A DNA stretch of 64,000 nt, taken from Solirubrobacter soli DSM 22325 (GTDB lineage Bacteria > Actinomycetota > Thermoleophilia > Solirubrobacterales > Solirubrobacteraceae). Each line of letters starts with the position of its first letter. The first letter of the stretch is position 1. Where the stretch lies: positions 107,948 to 171,947 of the forward strand of contig NZ_AUIK01000028.1 in the NCBI RefSeq assembly GCF_000423665.1. The letters are read 5' to 3'. Shown piece after piece: positions 8,922 through 16,859 of the stretch. Made by a program: the position numbers and the translations under genes. Below the pieces are notes generated by a model. The model ran no database searches. It was not told the origin of the DNA and saw nothing but the letters and a program-made list of their open reading frames with translations.

Positions 8922-9575
8922 ATGACGCTGACAGGAGCCCGCGGCCGGCCGGGCCGCACCACGATCGAAGGCGACCGCGTGCGACTGGAGCCGCTCGACC
9001 CCGCCCGCCACGCCGATGACCTGTTCGCGGCCGCCCAGGGCGACGACGCGCTCTGGGACTACCTCCCGTACGGCCCGTTCGCCGACGTGGCCTCGCTCAC
9101 CGAGCACCTGCGCGCGCAGGCGGCGTCGGAGGACCCGCTGTTCTTCGCCGTGATCGTCGACGGCACCGCCGTGGGCGTCGTCAGCTACCTGCGCATCGAG
9201 CCCGTGCACGGCGTGATCGAGATCGGCCACATCTGGTTCGGCGGGCCGTTGCAGCGCACGCCGGCCGCCACCGAGGCGATCTACCTGCTCGCCCGCGAGG
9301 CCTTCGACGAGCTCGGCAACCGCCGCTTCGAGTGGAAGTGCAACGCCGAGAACGGCCGCTCGCGGCGCGCGGCGGAGCGCTTCGGGTTCACCTTCGAAGG
9401 CGTCTTCCGCCAGCACATGATCGTCAAGGGCGCAAACCGCGACACCGCCTGGTACTCGATCCTCGACGGCGAGTGGCCGGCCGTGAAGGCAGGCTTCGAG
9501 GCCTGGCTGGACCCCGCGAACTTCGACGCCGACGGGCGCCAGAAACGGTCTTTGACGTCAGTTCGTGGGCAGTGA
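8922..9575 (+). CDS. RimJ/RimL-type GNAT acetyltransferase
   Basis: The 217-residue protein is a GNAT N-acetyltransferase of the RimL style: VRLEPLDPARHADDLF at the start, IGHIWFGGPLQRTPAATEAIYLL for the acetyl-CoA region, and WKCNAENGRSRRAAERFGFTFEGVFRQHMIVKG for the C-terminal core. Acceptors in this subfamily are often protein N-termini or small amines, and cannot be told here. It starts 51 bp from the divergent ruvC start. Its last 18 bases overlap the end of the convergent membrane gene. Confidence 0.88.
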   Translation: MTLTGARGRPGRTTIEGDRVRLEPLDPARHADDLFAAAQGDDALWDYLPYGPFADVASLTEHLRAQAASEDPLFFAVIVDGTAVGVVSYLRIEPVHGVIEIGHIWFGGPLQRTPAATEAIYLLAREAFDELGNRRFEWKCNAENGRSRRAAERFGFTFEGVFRQHMIVKGANRDTAWYSILDGEWPAVKAGFEAWLDPANFDADGRQKRSLTSVRGQ

Positions 9576-9974
9576 GGACCCGGCGAAGCCGAAGAACCAG
9601 ATCCCGAACGCGACCAGCGCCAGGCCGACCGAGACGACCATCACCTGCTCGAGCACGCCGCCGCGGCGTGTCGACGTGCGCTCGGCGCGCATCGAGCGCA
9701 GCCACGTCGCCCGGTGGCGTTCCTCCTCGCGGCCGGTGAGGCGGCCGTGCAGCCGGTCGAGGATCCCGAGCCCTTTGCCGACGATCGCCATGCCCACCGG
9801 CAGCCCGATCAGCACCAGCAGGTACGGGCCGGCGCTCGGCTGCGAGGAGCCGGCGATCCGCGACGCGAGGTAGATCAGGCCGACCGGGACGCCGATCCAC
9901 ATCACGACGGACCCGACGGCCATCAGCAGCACGAGGAACAACGCGGGCGGCGACCAGGACGAGCGCATAAGCAT
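9558..9974 (-). CDS. Small membrane protein of unknown function
   Basis: From the ATG at 9974 this is a 138-residue protein with an N-terminal hydrophobic segment (SPPALFLVLLMAVGSVVMWI), two more membrane segments (about 50-66 and 115-132), and a charged cytosolic loop containing RLHGRLTGREEERHRATWLR. I do not recognise the family. The frame continues upstream, but that part is Arg-rich antisense of the AraC gene and is unlikely to be translated. It overlaps the GNAT gene tail to tail by 18 bp. Confidence 0.7.
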   Translation of the reverse strand: MLMRSSWSPPALFLVLLMAVGSVVMWIGVPVGLIYLASRIAGSSQPSAGPYLLVLIGLPVGMAIVGKGLGILDRLHGRLTGREEERHRATWLRSMRAERTSTRRGGVLEQVMVVSVGLALVAFGIWFFGFAGSSLPTN

Positions 9975-10018
9975 CACGGACCATCCATGTTCCCGGAATT
10001 CGCTGCGACAATCGCCGG

Positions 10019-10753
10019 GTGTACCGCGAGTTCGCCCCGCCGCCCGACCTCGCCCCCCACGTCGCCTGCGTGTGGGCCTCGATCCACCACGGCGGCGTGA
10101 TCTTCCCGGACGGCTGCGTGGACCTCGTGTGGCATGGCACACACTTGGTCGTCGCCGGGCCCGCGACCGGGCCGGCGAGCCCTGACCTGGCATTCGGCGA
10201 CCGGGTGATCGGGGTGCGCTTCCGGCTCGGCGTGGCGGGCACGGCGCTCGGCCTTCCCGCCGAGGAGTTCGCCGACGACGCCGTCCCGGTCGCCGACGTC
10301 TGGGGACCCGAGGTCGACGAGCGGGTGGCCGCGGGCGGGATGCCGGCGCTGCTCGACGTCGTCCGCGAGCGCGTGCGCGGCGTGCCCATCGACCCGCTCG
10401 CGCGGGCCGCGGCGGTCGCGATGGCCGCGCCGGGCGCCCGTGTGGACGCGCTCGGCGCCACGCTGGGCGTCAGCGAGCGTCAGCTCCGGCGCCGTTTCGC
10501 GGATGCGGTCGGCTACGGCCCGAAGACGCTCGCTCGCGTGCTGCGCTTCCAGCGGTTCCTCACGATCGCCCAATCCGGCGACGACCTCGCCCGCCTCGCC
10601 CTCAGCGCCGGCTACGCCGACCAGGCCCACCTCACCCGCGAGACCCGCCGCCTCGCGGGCCGCACCCCGCGCGAACTGCTGCTGGCCGGCGCGACCCCCG
10701 CCGGCGAGCGCTTCGCGGCGCCGGGTGCGCCGGGCGTGTCTGGCCTCGCCTGA
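10019..10753 (+). CDS. AraC-family transcriptional regulator
   Basis: The 244-residue regulator has an N-terminal cupin-like sensor of the DUF6597 kind (YREFAPPPDLAPHVACVW, FPDGCVDLVW, GVRFRLG) and a C-terminal AraC double helix-turn-helix: LGATLGVSERQLRRRFADAVGYGPKTLARVLRF, then LALSAGYADQAHLTRETRRLAGRTPRELL. The ligand is unknown. A GTG at 10019 serves as start. It is divergent from the small membrane gene (44 bp gap), which could be a target. Confidence 0.9.
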   Translation: MYREFAPPPDLAPHVACVWASIHHGGVIFPDGCVDLVWHGTHLVVAGPATGPASPDLAFGDRVIGVRFRLGVAGTALGLPAEEFADDAVPVADVWGPEVDERVAAGGMPALLDVVRERVRGVPIDPLARAAAVAMAAPGARVDALGATLGVSERQLRRRFADAVGYGPKTLARVLRFQRFLTIAQSGDDLARLALSAGYADQAHLTRETRRLAGRTPRELLLAGATPAGERFAAPGAPGVSGLA

Positions 10754-10817
10754 CCATTTCGGCTCACCTCGTGGCCGATTCGTTCAAGCGCTCGGCCTCG
10801 CCGCGCCCTAGCGTGCC

Positions 10818-11657
10818 GTGGCGATGATCGACAAGGCACAGGACTATGTGTGGGCGACGGCCCGCGTGCTCGAGCAGCGGCGCTTCGCCTTCCTCTTCGC
10901 CGATGGGGACGCCGCGCCCGTGAAGGCGGCGCTCGAGCCCTACAAGACCGCGGACGGCGGCTACGGATACGCGCTCGAGCCCGACGGGCGCGGCCCGACG
11001 AGCCAGCCGCCGCACATCTGGACCGCGCTCGAAGTGCTCGAGGAGATCGGCGAGACCGACGACGGGATCGGCGACCACATCGCGTCGCTGACCGCGCCCG
11101 ACGGCGGCGTGCCGGTCGCGCTGCCGAACATGGAGCAGTGGGCGCACGCGCCCTGGTGGGGCATCGGGAGCGACGGCACGCTGCTGGCGACCGCGCTCCT
11201 CTACGCCCGCCTGCACGGCGACCACCCCTGGAAGGCCGGCGCGGAGGCCTTCTGCTGGCACGCGATCGAGGGGATCGAGAAGACGCACCCGTACGAGGTC
11301 GAGTCGGCGATCACCTTCCTCGACGCCGCGTCCGACCGTGACCGCGCGACGGCGCAGGCCGAGCGGCTCGGCAGGCTCGTCCGCGAGCAGAACCTCGTCG
11401 GCGTGCAGCCCGAGGGCTACTCGGCGGGCGAGATCCACCACCCGCACAACTTCGCCAAGACGCCGGACTCCCTCGCTCGCGCCTGGTTCTCAGATCAAGA
11501 GATCGACGCGAGCCTCGACCACCTCGCCTCCCAGCAGCGCGAGCACGGCGGCTGGGAGATCACGTGGGCGCACTGGCTGCCCGCCATCCCCTTCGAGTGG
11601 AGCGGGCTGGTGACGATCGACGCGCTGAAGACGCTGAAGAGCTACGGCCGGATCTAG
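10818..11657 (+). CDS. Alpha/alpha-toroid (prenyltransferase/terpene cyclase-like) protein
   Basis: The 279-residue soluble protein has repeats typical of the squalene-hopene cyclase/prenyltransferase-beta toroid: YKTADGGYGYALEPDGRG, SLTAPDGGVPVAL and SQQREHGGWEITW, with helices between them. It lacks the DxDD motif of class II cyclases and is less than half the length of a squalene-hopene cyclase, so cyclase activity is doubtful. The start is GTG at 10818 or ATG at 10824. It is convergent with yebC; the stops interlock at CTAG (11654-11657). Confidence 0.72.
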   Translation: MAMIDKAQDYVWATARVLEQRRFAFLFADGDAAPVKAALEPYKTADGGYGYALEPDGRGPTSQPPHIWTALEVLEEIGETDDGIGDHIASLTAPDGGVPVALPNMEQWAHAPWWGIGSDGTLLATALLYARLHGDHPWKAGAEAFCWHAIEGIEKTHPYEVESAITFLDAASDRDRATAQAERLGRLVREQNLVGVQPEGYSAGEIHHPHNFAKTPDSLARAWFSDQEIDASLDHLASQQREHGGWEITWAHWLPAIPFEWSGLVTIDALKTLKSYGRI

Positions 11658-12403
11658 CCGGCAACCCGCTCCAACACTTCGGCGTCGATGTCGAAGTTCG
11701 CGTGGATCTCGTCGGTGTCGTCGAGGTCCTCGAGCGTGTCGATCAGCTTCATCAGCTTCGTCGCGCCCTCCTCGTCGAGCGGGACGAGCGTCTTCGGCCG
11801 CTGCTGCACGGAGGCCTCGGAGACCTCGATCCCCGCCTCGACCAGGGCCGCGCGCATCGCGGTCAGGTCCGACGGCTCGCAGAGGATCTCGAAGACGTCG
11901 TCGTCGGCGACGATGTCCTCGGCCCCGGCGTCCAGCGCCGGCATCAGGTCGTCCTCGGAGTACTTCTCGCCGTCGACGACCACGACGCCCTTCTTGTCGA
12001 AGAGGTACGCGACCGAGCCGGGCTCGCCGAGGCTGCCGCCGTGCTTGGAGAACGCGTGGCGGACCTCGGAGCCGGTGCGGTTGCGGTTGTCGGTCAGCGC
12101 CTCGACCAACAGCGCGACGCCGCCCGGGCCGTAGCCCTCGTACATCACGGCCTCATAGGACTCGGTGTCCGCGCCCTCGCCGGTGCCCTTGGCGATCGCG
12201 CGTTCGATGTTGTCCTTGGGCATCGAGGCGTCCTTGGCCTTCTGCACCGCCAGACCCAGAGCGGGATTGCCGTCGAGGTCGCCGCCGCCCTCCTTCGCGG
12301 CGACGGTGATCGCGCGCGCGAGTTTCGTGAAGAGCTTGCCGCGGCGCGAGTCGACGATCGCCTTCTTGTGCTTGATCCCCGCCCATTTGGAATGGCCTGC
12401 CAT
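11654..12403 (-). CDS. yebC: YebC/PmpR-family DNA-binding regulator
   Basis: The protein is 249 residues, the usual YebC size. It begins with the signature MAGHSKWAGIKHKKAIVDSR, then GKLFTKLARAITVAAKEGGGD and MYEGYGPGGVALLVEALTDN. YebC proteins act as regulators and/or ribosome-associated factors that relieve stalling. It is normally first in yebC-ruvCAB clusters; here it is separated from ruvC by about 2.8 kb of other genes. Confidence 0.95.
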   Translation of the reverse strand: MAGHSKWAGIKHKKAIVDSRRGKLFTKLARAITVAAKEGGGDLDGNPALGLAVQKAKDASMPKDNIERAIAKGTGEGADTESYEAVMYEGYGPGGVALLVEALTDNRNRTGSEVRHAFSKHGGSLGEPGSVAYLFDKKGVVVVDGEKYSEDDLMPALDAGAEDIVADDDVFEILCEPSDLTAMRAALVEAGIEVSEASVQQRPKTLVPLDEEGATKLMKLIDTLEDLDDTDEIHANFDIDAEVLERVAG

Positions 12404-12548
12404 GCGGGTGATTCTAGACGGGCGAGAAAAGGCGCCACACCCGCTCAATGGGTTCGTCAACAGGGCAGACACGCCGGCGACGCAGGGGTTCATTCCCCGC
12501 CCCGCACAGACCGCGCCGGCGCCACCTGAAGACGAATAGGAGCGCCAT

Positions 12549-14582
12549 TTGCCCGCCGCCACGCGGCGCGGCTTCATGCTGGGCTCGAGCGCACTGCTCG
12601 CAAGCCTGCTGATGCCGCGCGCGGTCACCCCTGCCGTAGCCCAGACGCCGGTCGACCCGGCGTCGTTCGACGACGCCGCCTACTGGGCGTTCGCCGACCG
12701 CATGCAGGACCAGCTCGACCGCTACTGGGACGGCAAGACCTACACGCCCAAACGGGCGATGCTGAGCGCGAACCTGCTGCTCACGCACGCCGCGGCCGCG
12801 CTCGCCGGCCACACCGGTCCCGCGCGCCGCGACGACCGCGCGATCACGCTGATCCACGCGCTCTGCGAAGGCCCTGCGTGGGTCACGCAGGCGGGAACCG
12901 GCTCGCAGGGCCACAAGCCCGGCTGGCAGGACGGCATCAGCGGCAACAGCGGCATCCAGCACCTCGTGGTCGACACCGAGATCGCCTGGCCGCTGATGGT
13001 CGCCTGGCAGGCCCGCGACGCGCTCGGCCTCCCCCAGGCGACCGCCGACCTGATCGCCGACCGGATCATCTCGACCGTCAGCGGCAAGTTCTGGCAATGG
13101 CCGACATTGCGGCTGAACCAGATCAACTGGTACACGCGGATGTACGTCGCCGCCGCGACGGTCGGCGGCAACAAGCAGGACCTCCACACCCAGCTGCTGC
13201 AGCAGGTCCGCCGCTTCGTCGACGGTGCGCGCAAGCCGATGAGCGGCGCGACGGTGTCCAACCTCGGCGGCGGCTACCGCTTCCACTACCTCCCGCAGGC
13301 GCAGGAGCACCACAAGTTCAACCTCGACAGCGCCGAGTACGCGAACATCGTCTGCGGCTTCCTGGTCGCGTACAAGCAGGCGCGCGACGCGGGCATGCCG
13401 CCGCTGGACTCCGCCCGCGCGGACGTCGTCCGCGCCTGGAGCGAACGGGTGCTGACCGGCTACTGGACCCACGCCGGCTACCTGAACTGGGACACCGGGC
13501 TCGGCTTCAAGCGCTGGCACCAGGGCAAGAAGCTCGGGCTCTCGCAGGCCGCGCTGCTCGGCATCGCCGTCTGCCCGGAGCTCGCGCCGCACGGGCAGTG
13601 GGCCAAGTACATGCTGGACCGCTCCTTCGAGCTCTTCGACCGCTGGGTCGCGCGCGACCGCGGCCTGCCGCCGGCGAACGCGTTCAGCGTGCCCTCGATC
13701 GACAACAACGAGTCCTCGCAGGTGCTCGCGGCCGCGCGCGTGCAGTCCAACGCCGCCCAGGCGGCGCTCCTCGGGCTCGGCAGGATGCGCGGCGAGCAGC
13801 CGCCGCCGCTGTACGCCTACGACCCCGACGTCGGCCGCCTGGCGATCACCACGCCCACGTACAACACCGCGATCGTCGCCGTCTCGCGCAACGCGTTCCC
13901 GTACGGCGGCGTCGACATCGCCCGGCTCTTCGACGGACAGCAGGAGGTCGCGGGCGGCGTCGGCGGCCGCCCGCCCGCGTCGTTCGGCGTCACCGTGCGC
14001 AGCGGCGGCAAGCTCGTCGCCGCCTCCCAGCACGCGGTCGAGCAGGGCGACAGCGATCCGCTCGAGCTGCTCGAGGCCCCGCGCGGGACCGGGAAGGCCC
14101 CGACCCCGTACCCGAAGCGCCCCTACGCGGGCGCGTTCGAGACGATCCGCGTGCGCGGCACCCGACGCGAGAACGGCGTCTCGATCCAGACCACGCACCG
14201 CTTCGCGGCGACGTTCATCGAGACCGAATGGCGGGTGAGCGGCGCGAGCGGCAAGACGATCGACGCGCTCTTCCCGAGCTGGGGCTCGACCGCCCGCGTC
14301 ACCGCGGTCAACCAGCGCGGCGAGCGGCGCGGCATCACCCGCAACATGTCGCTCTCCGACATCGCCTGGTTCCATGTCGAGAGCGAGCGCAGCGGCTACG
14401 TCGTGGTCGTCGACGGCGGCAAGAGCGCCACCGTCCCGCGCCCCGCCAAGCAGTCGAGCGCGCCGAAGCCCGGACCGACGCTGACGATCCGGGCGAAGGG
14501 CACGACGATCAAAGCGCGAATCGCCCCTGCCTCCAACGCGGAGGAGGCGAGAGCGATCGCGACGCAGCTGATCACAACATAA
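12549..14582 (+). CDS. Tat-exported protein of unknown function
   Basis: The 677-residue protein starts at a TTG. An AGGAG six bases upstream and an immediately following twin-arginine signal (ATRRGFMLGSSALLASLL, then AVAQ as a likely cleavage region) support that start over the internal ATG. The mature part has about 350 residues of Trp/Tyr-rich helices (WAFADRMQDQLDRYWDG, GWQDGISGNSGIQHLVVDTEIAWPL) like an alpha/alpha toroid, then a beta-rich C-terminal region. This resembles the layout of heparinase-like or other polysaccharide lyases, but I see no specific catalytic signature. The TAA stop lies in a REP-like palindrome. Confidence 0.8.
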   Translation: MPAATRRGFMLGSSALLASLLMPRAVTPAVAQTPVDPASFDDAAYWAFADRMQDQLDRYWDGKTYTPKRAMLSANLLLTHAAAALAGHTGPARRDDRAITLIHALCEGPAWVTQAGTGSQGHKPGWQDGISGNSGIQHLVVDTEIAWPLMVAWQARDALGLPQATADLIADRIISTVSGKFWQWPTLRLNQINWYTRMYVAAATVGGNKQDLHTQLLQQVRRFVDGARKPMSGATVSNLGGGYRFHYLPQAQEHHKFNLDSAEYANIVCGFLVAYKQARDAGMPPLDSARADVVRAWSERVLTGYWTHAGYLNWDTGLGFKRWHQGKKLGLSQAALLGIAVCPELAPHGQWAKYMLDRSFELFDRWVARDRGLPPANAFSVPSIDNNESSQVLAAARVQSNAAQAALLGLGRMRGEQPPPLYAYDPDVGRLAITTPTYNTAIVAVSRNAFPYGGVDIARLFDGQQEVAGGVGGRPPASFGVTVRSGGKLVAASQHAVEQGDSDPLELLEAPRGTGKAPTPYPKRPYAGAFETIRVRGTRRENGVSIQTTHRFAATFIETEWRVSGASGKTIDALFPSWGSTARVTAVNQRGERRGITRNMSLSDIAWFHVESERSGYVVVVDGGKSATVPRPAKQSSAPKPGPTLTIRAKGTTIKARIAPASNAEEARAIATQLITT

Positions 14583-14658
14583 AGGGGTCAGGCCCCTTTA
14601 GGTTCACGCGGTTGGGGCCGCCTCGAAGCGGCTCGGACCTAAAGGGGCCTGACCCCTA
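14581..14658. repeat. REP-like inverted element between convergent stop codons (full pair)
   Basis: Two perfect 21-bp arms, 14583-14603 and 14637-14657, face each other across 33 bp. Each arm is itself a hairpin core AAAGGGG-TCAGG-CCCCTTT followed by AGGT. The spacer holds a smaller GCCGC-CTCGAA-GCGGC stem. The TAA of the plus-strand gene (14580-14582) and the TAG of the minus-strand gene (14656-14658) are formed by the outer edges of the element. A single-arm copy occurs at 21583-21608. It may act as a bidirectional terminator; no transposase is nearby. Confidence 0.88.
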
Positions 14659-16029
14659 CTGAACCGGGACCGCCGTAGGCGTCTCGGTCGGGACGGGTGT
14701 CTCGGTCGGGACGGGCGTCGCCGTCTCGACCGGGGCGGGCGTCGGCGTCGCCGTGGGGGTCGGGGTCGGCTGCGGCGCGACGGGCGTCGGCGCCGGCTTG
14801 ACGATCCCCTTCGGCGGCGGCGCCGGGGTCGGCGTGAAGACCGGCGGGCGGTCGCCGCCGAACGCCTTCTTCTGCAGCTCGGTCATCGCCCGCGAGCGTT
14901 CCTTGGAGCCCTTGGGCAGCTTCTGCAGCTTGCGCAGCATCCGGTTGACCTCGGCGCGCTCGGCCGGCGAGGCGTTGCGCTGGTTGAGGACGCGGAAAGC
15001 GAAGCCGAGGCGGGTGAGCTCCGAGCGCGACAGCATCGCGGCGCGGGCGCGAGCGACCTTCGGCGGGCGCTTGGCCTTGGCGCTCTTCGGCTTGGAGACC
15101 GCCACGGAGGTCGGGGCGGCCGTGGCGCGCGGCGCCACCGGCGTCAGCACCACCGCGGCGGCGCTCCCCGGCTTCCCCGGCCGCGGCGCCCGCTGGACCG
15201 CGTCCTGGATCACCAGCTCAGGGTCCACCGACGCCACGTCCTGGCGGTGGCGGGAGTGCTCGGCCAGCTCCGGGACCGCCACCGCGCCGCCGCCGACGAT
15301 CAACGCGCAGCAGGCGCCGGCGGCGACCTTCTGCACGCCCGCGAACCCGCCGCCGCCCAGCAGCTGGGCGACGATGCCCCACGGGCTCCAGCCCGCGAGC
15401 CGGCGCAGGCGCGACGGCGTCGCGGTGCGCAGGTCGCGCTGGTAGGTGCGGCAGTCCGCGCAGGTCCACAGGTGCCGGCGCGCGATCTCGCTCGCGCGCA
15501 CGCCCGCCAGCGCGGCCTCGTCGAGCGCGGCGCAGACGCTCGTGCAGGCGGTCTCGCGCGCCGCGGCGGTGCGGCGCAGGTTCTCGCGCGCCCGCGCCAG
15601 CAGCGAGCGCGTCGTCTCGACCGTCGTGCCGAGCCGGCCGGCGACGTCCTCGTGGGACAGCCCGTCGATCGCGCTCATCACGAGCACCGAGCGCTGCCGG
15701 TCAGGGAGGCGGTGGATGTCGCCGAGCAGCGCGCGGGCCTCGGCGCGGCGGGCGAGCTCGTCCGGCAGCTGCGCGGTGAGCGCCGGCATGCCGTCGAGCT
15801 CGATGTCGCCGACGGGGCGGGTCCGGGCGCGGCGCAGCTCGTCGACGCAGGCGTTGTGGACGAGCCGCAGGAGCCACGCACGCGGCTCCATCGGCACCAC
15901 CCCGCCCCGCAGCGCGGTGTGCACGCGCAGGAAGACGTCTTGAAGGACGTCCTCGGAGTCGTGACCGGAGGCGTACAGCAGCCGGGCCGCCTGGCGTCGC
16001 AGGGCGGGACGGTGGCGTTCATACACCAC
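14656..16029 (-). CDS. ECF sigma factor fused to zinc-finger anti-sigma-like, membrane and Pro/Thr-rich domains
   Basis: Residues 1-155 are sigma-70 regions 2 and 4: YERHRPALRRQAARLL, HDSEDVLQDVFLRVH, then LPDRQRSVLVMSAIDGLSHEDVAGRLGTT. A ZAS-like zinc finger HLWTCADC follows (H186, C190, C193), then a hydrophobic segment (about 226-252), a basic linker, and a tail ending in repeated PTPTPTATPTPAP / PTETP, likely outside the cell. The sigma and its anti-sigma are normally separate proteins. Sigma region 2 homology continues upstream of the first GTG (16029), as SLEDRALLARFTAGDEESLAV, but no ATG, GTG or TTG precedes it; an ATC codon at 16098-16096 is the best-placed candidate. The true N-terminus is therefore uncertain. 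Confidence 0.85.
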   Translation of the reverse strand: MVYERHRPALRRQAARLLYASGHDSEDVLQDVFLRVHTALRGGVVPMEPRAWLLRLVHNACVDELRRARTRPVGDIELDGMPALTAQLPDELARRAEARALLGDIHRLPDRQRSVLVMSAIDGLSHEDVAGRLGTTVETTRSLLARARENLRRTAAARETACTSVCAALDEAALAGVRASEIARRHLWTCADCRTYQRDLRTATPSRLRRLAGWSPWGIVAQLLGGGGFAGVQKVAAGACCALIVGGGAVAVPELAEHSRHRQDVASVDPELVIQDAVQRAPRPGKPGSAAAVVLTPVAPRATAAPTSVAVSKPKSAKAKRPPKVARARAAMLSRSELTRLGFAFRVLNQRNASPAERAEVNRMLRKLQKLPKGSKERSRAMTELQKKAFGGDRPPVFTPTPAPPPKGIVKPAPTPVAPQPTPTPTATPTPAPVETATPVPTETPVPTETPTAVPVQ

Positions 16030-16197
16030 CGCGAGCGACTCTTCGTCACCCGCGGTGAAGCGCGCGAGGAGGGCGCGGTCCTCTAGTGAAGTGGAGATGG
16101 TCCTGTGCGGTTGGGGAGAGATCGGCCGGTCGTCGATGGTGCAGACGTATCGCTACCGACTATGTGTCGCCTCTTCTTCGTTCCTTACATTCTTGTG

Positions 16198-16845
16198 ATG
16201 CGAGCCGCGGAACGTGACGCGCGCGCCGCCGCCTACGAGCGCGCGCGCCCGGAGATCCTGGAACACGTCCCACGCACCGCGAGGCGCGTATTGGACCTCG
16301 GCTGCGCGACCGGCACGACCGGCGCGGCGCTCAAGCAGCGCCAGCAGGTGGAGGTCGTCGGCGTCGAGCTCGAGCCCGAGTATGCGCGCGAGGCGGCGAC
16401 CCGGCTGGACCACGTGATCTGCGGCGATGTGGCGACCGCGGAGCCCGAGGGGCGCTTCGACACGCTGATCGCGGCCGACGTCCTCGAGCACCTCCCGGAC
16501 CCGTGGAGCGCGCTGAAGCGCTACACCGCGCTGCTCGAACCGGGCGCGACCGTCGTCGTGAGCCTGCCGAACGTCGCCCACTGGAGCACCTACGCCCACC
16601 TCGCCCGCGGCTCGTGGCCGCGCAAGCCCGAGGGCATCTTCGACGCCACCCACCTGCGCTGGTTCACGCTGCGCGACGCGCAGGAGCTGCTGGCCGGAGC
16701 CGGGCTGACGCCGCGCACCGTCGTGCGCCGCGGGTGGATCTACACCCGCGGCTCGCGCCTCGACGTCCTCGCCCCGCCGCTGCTGCGCGTCCCCGGCCTG
16801 CGCACGATCTTCACGTTTCAACACGTCCTCGCGGCCAATCTCTGA
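16198..16845 (+). CDS. Class I SAM-dependent methyltransferase
   Basis: The 215-residue protein shows motif I VLDLGCATGTTGAAL (about residues 28-42), the acidic VVGVELEPEYA, and a UbiE/MtfD-like stretch LIAADVLEHLPDPWSAL and LLEPGATVVVSLPNV. HLRWFTLRDAQELLAGAGL near the end is common in methyltransferases of surface-sugar clusters. The ATG at 16198 is chosen because the frame upstream to 16105 lacks conserved sequence. Its stop codon lies inside the palindrome that precedes the next gene, so the two may be co-transcribed. Confidence 0.9.
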   Translation: MRAAERDARAAAYERARPEILEHVPRTARRVLDLGCATGTTGAALKQRQQVEVVGVELEPEYAREAATRLDHVICGDVATAEPEGRFDTLIAADVLEHLPDPWSALKRYTALLEPGATVVVSLPNVAHWSTYAHLARGSWPRKPEGIFDATHLRWFTLRDAQELLAGAGLTPRTVVRRGWIYTRGSRLDVLAPPLLRVPGLRTIFTFQHVLAANL

Positions 16846-16859
16846 CTAAAGTCAGAGAT
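16838..16859. promoter_or_regulatory. 22-bp perfect palindrome, probable MarR operator
   Basis: Arms ATCTCTGACT and AGTCAGAGAT are separated by AA. The palindrome ends one base before the ATG of the MarR-GNAT gene and contains the stop codon of the upstream methyltransferase. MarR dimers bind such 16-22 bp dyads, and a site here would block both ribosome access and any promoter for its own gene. Its AT content is well above the surroundings. Confidence 0.75.

Noticed and set aside
12414..14375. Long minus-strand open frame of about 650 codons opposite the Tat-exported protein gene
   Set aside because: Its product is Arg/Val/Asp-rich with no motif, as expected from the complement of GC-rich coding DNA. 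The plus strand has a Tat signal, a ribosome-binding site and a protein-like composition.
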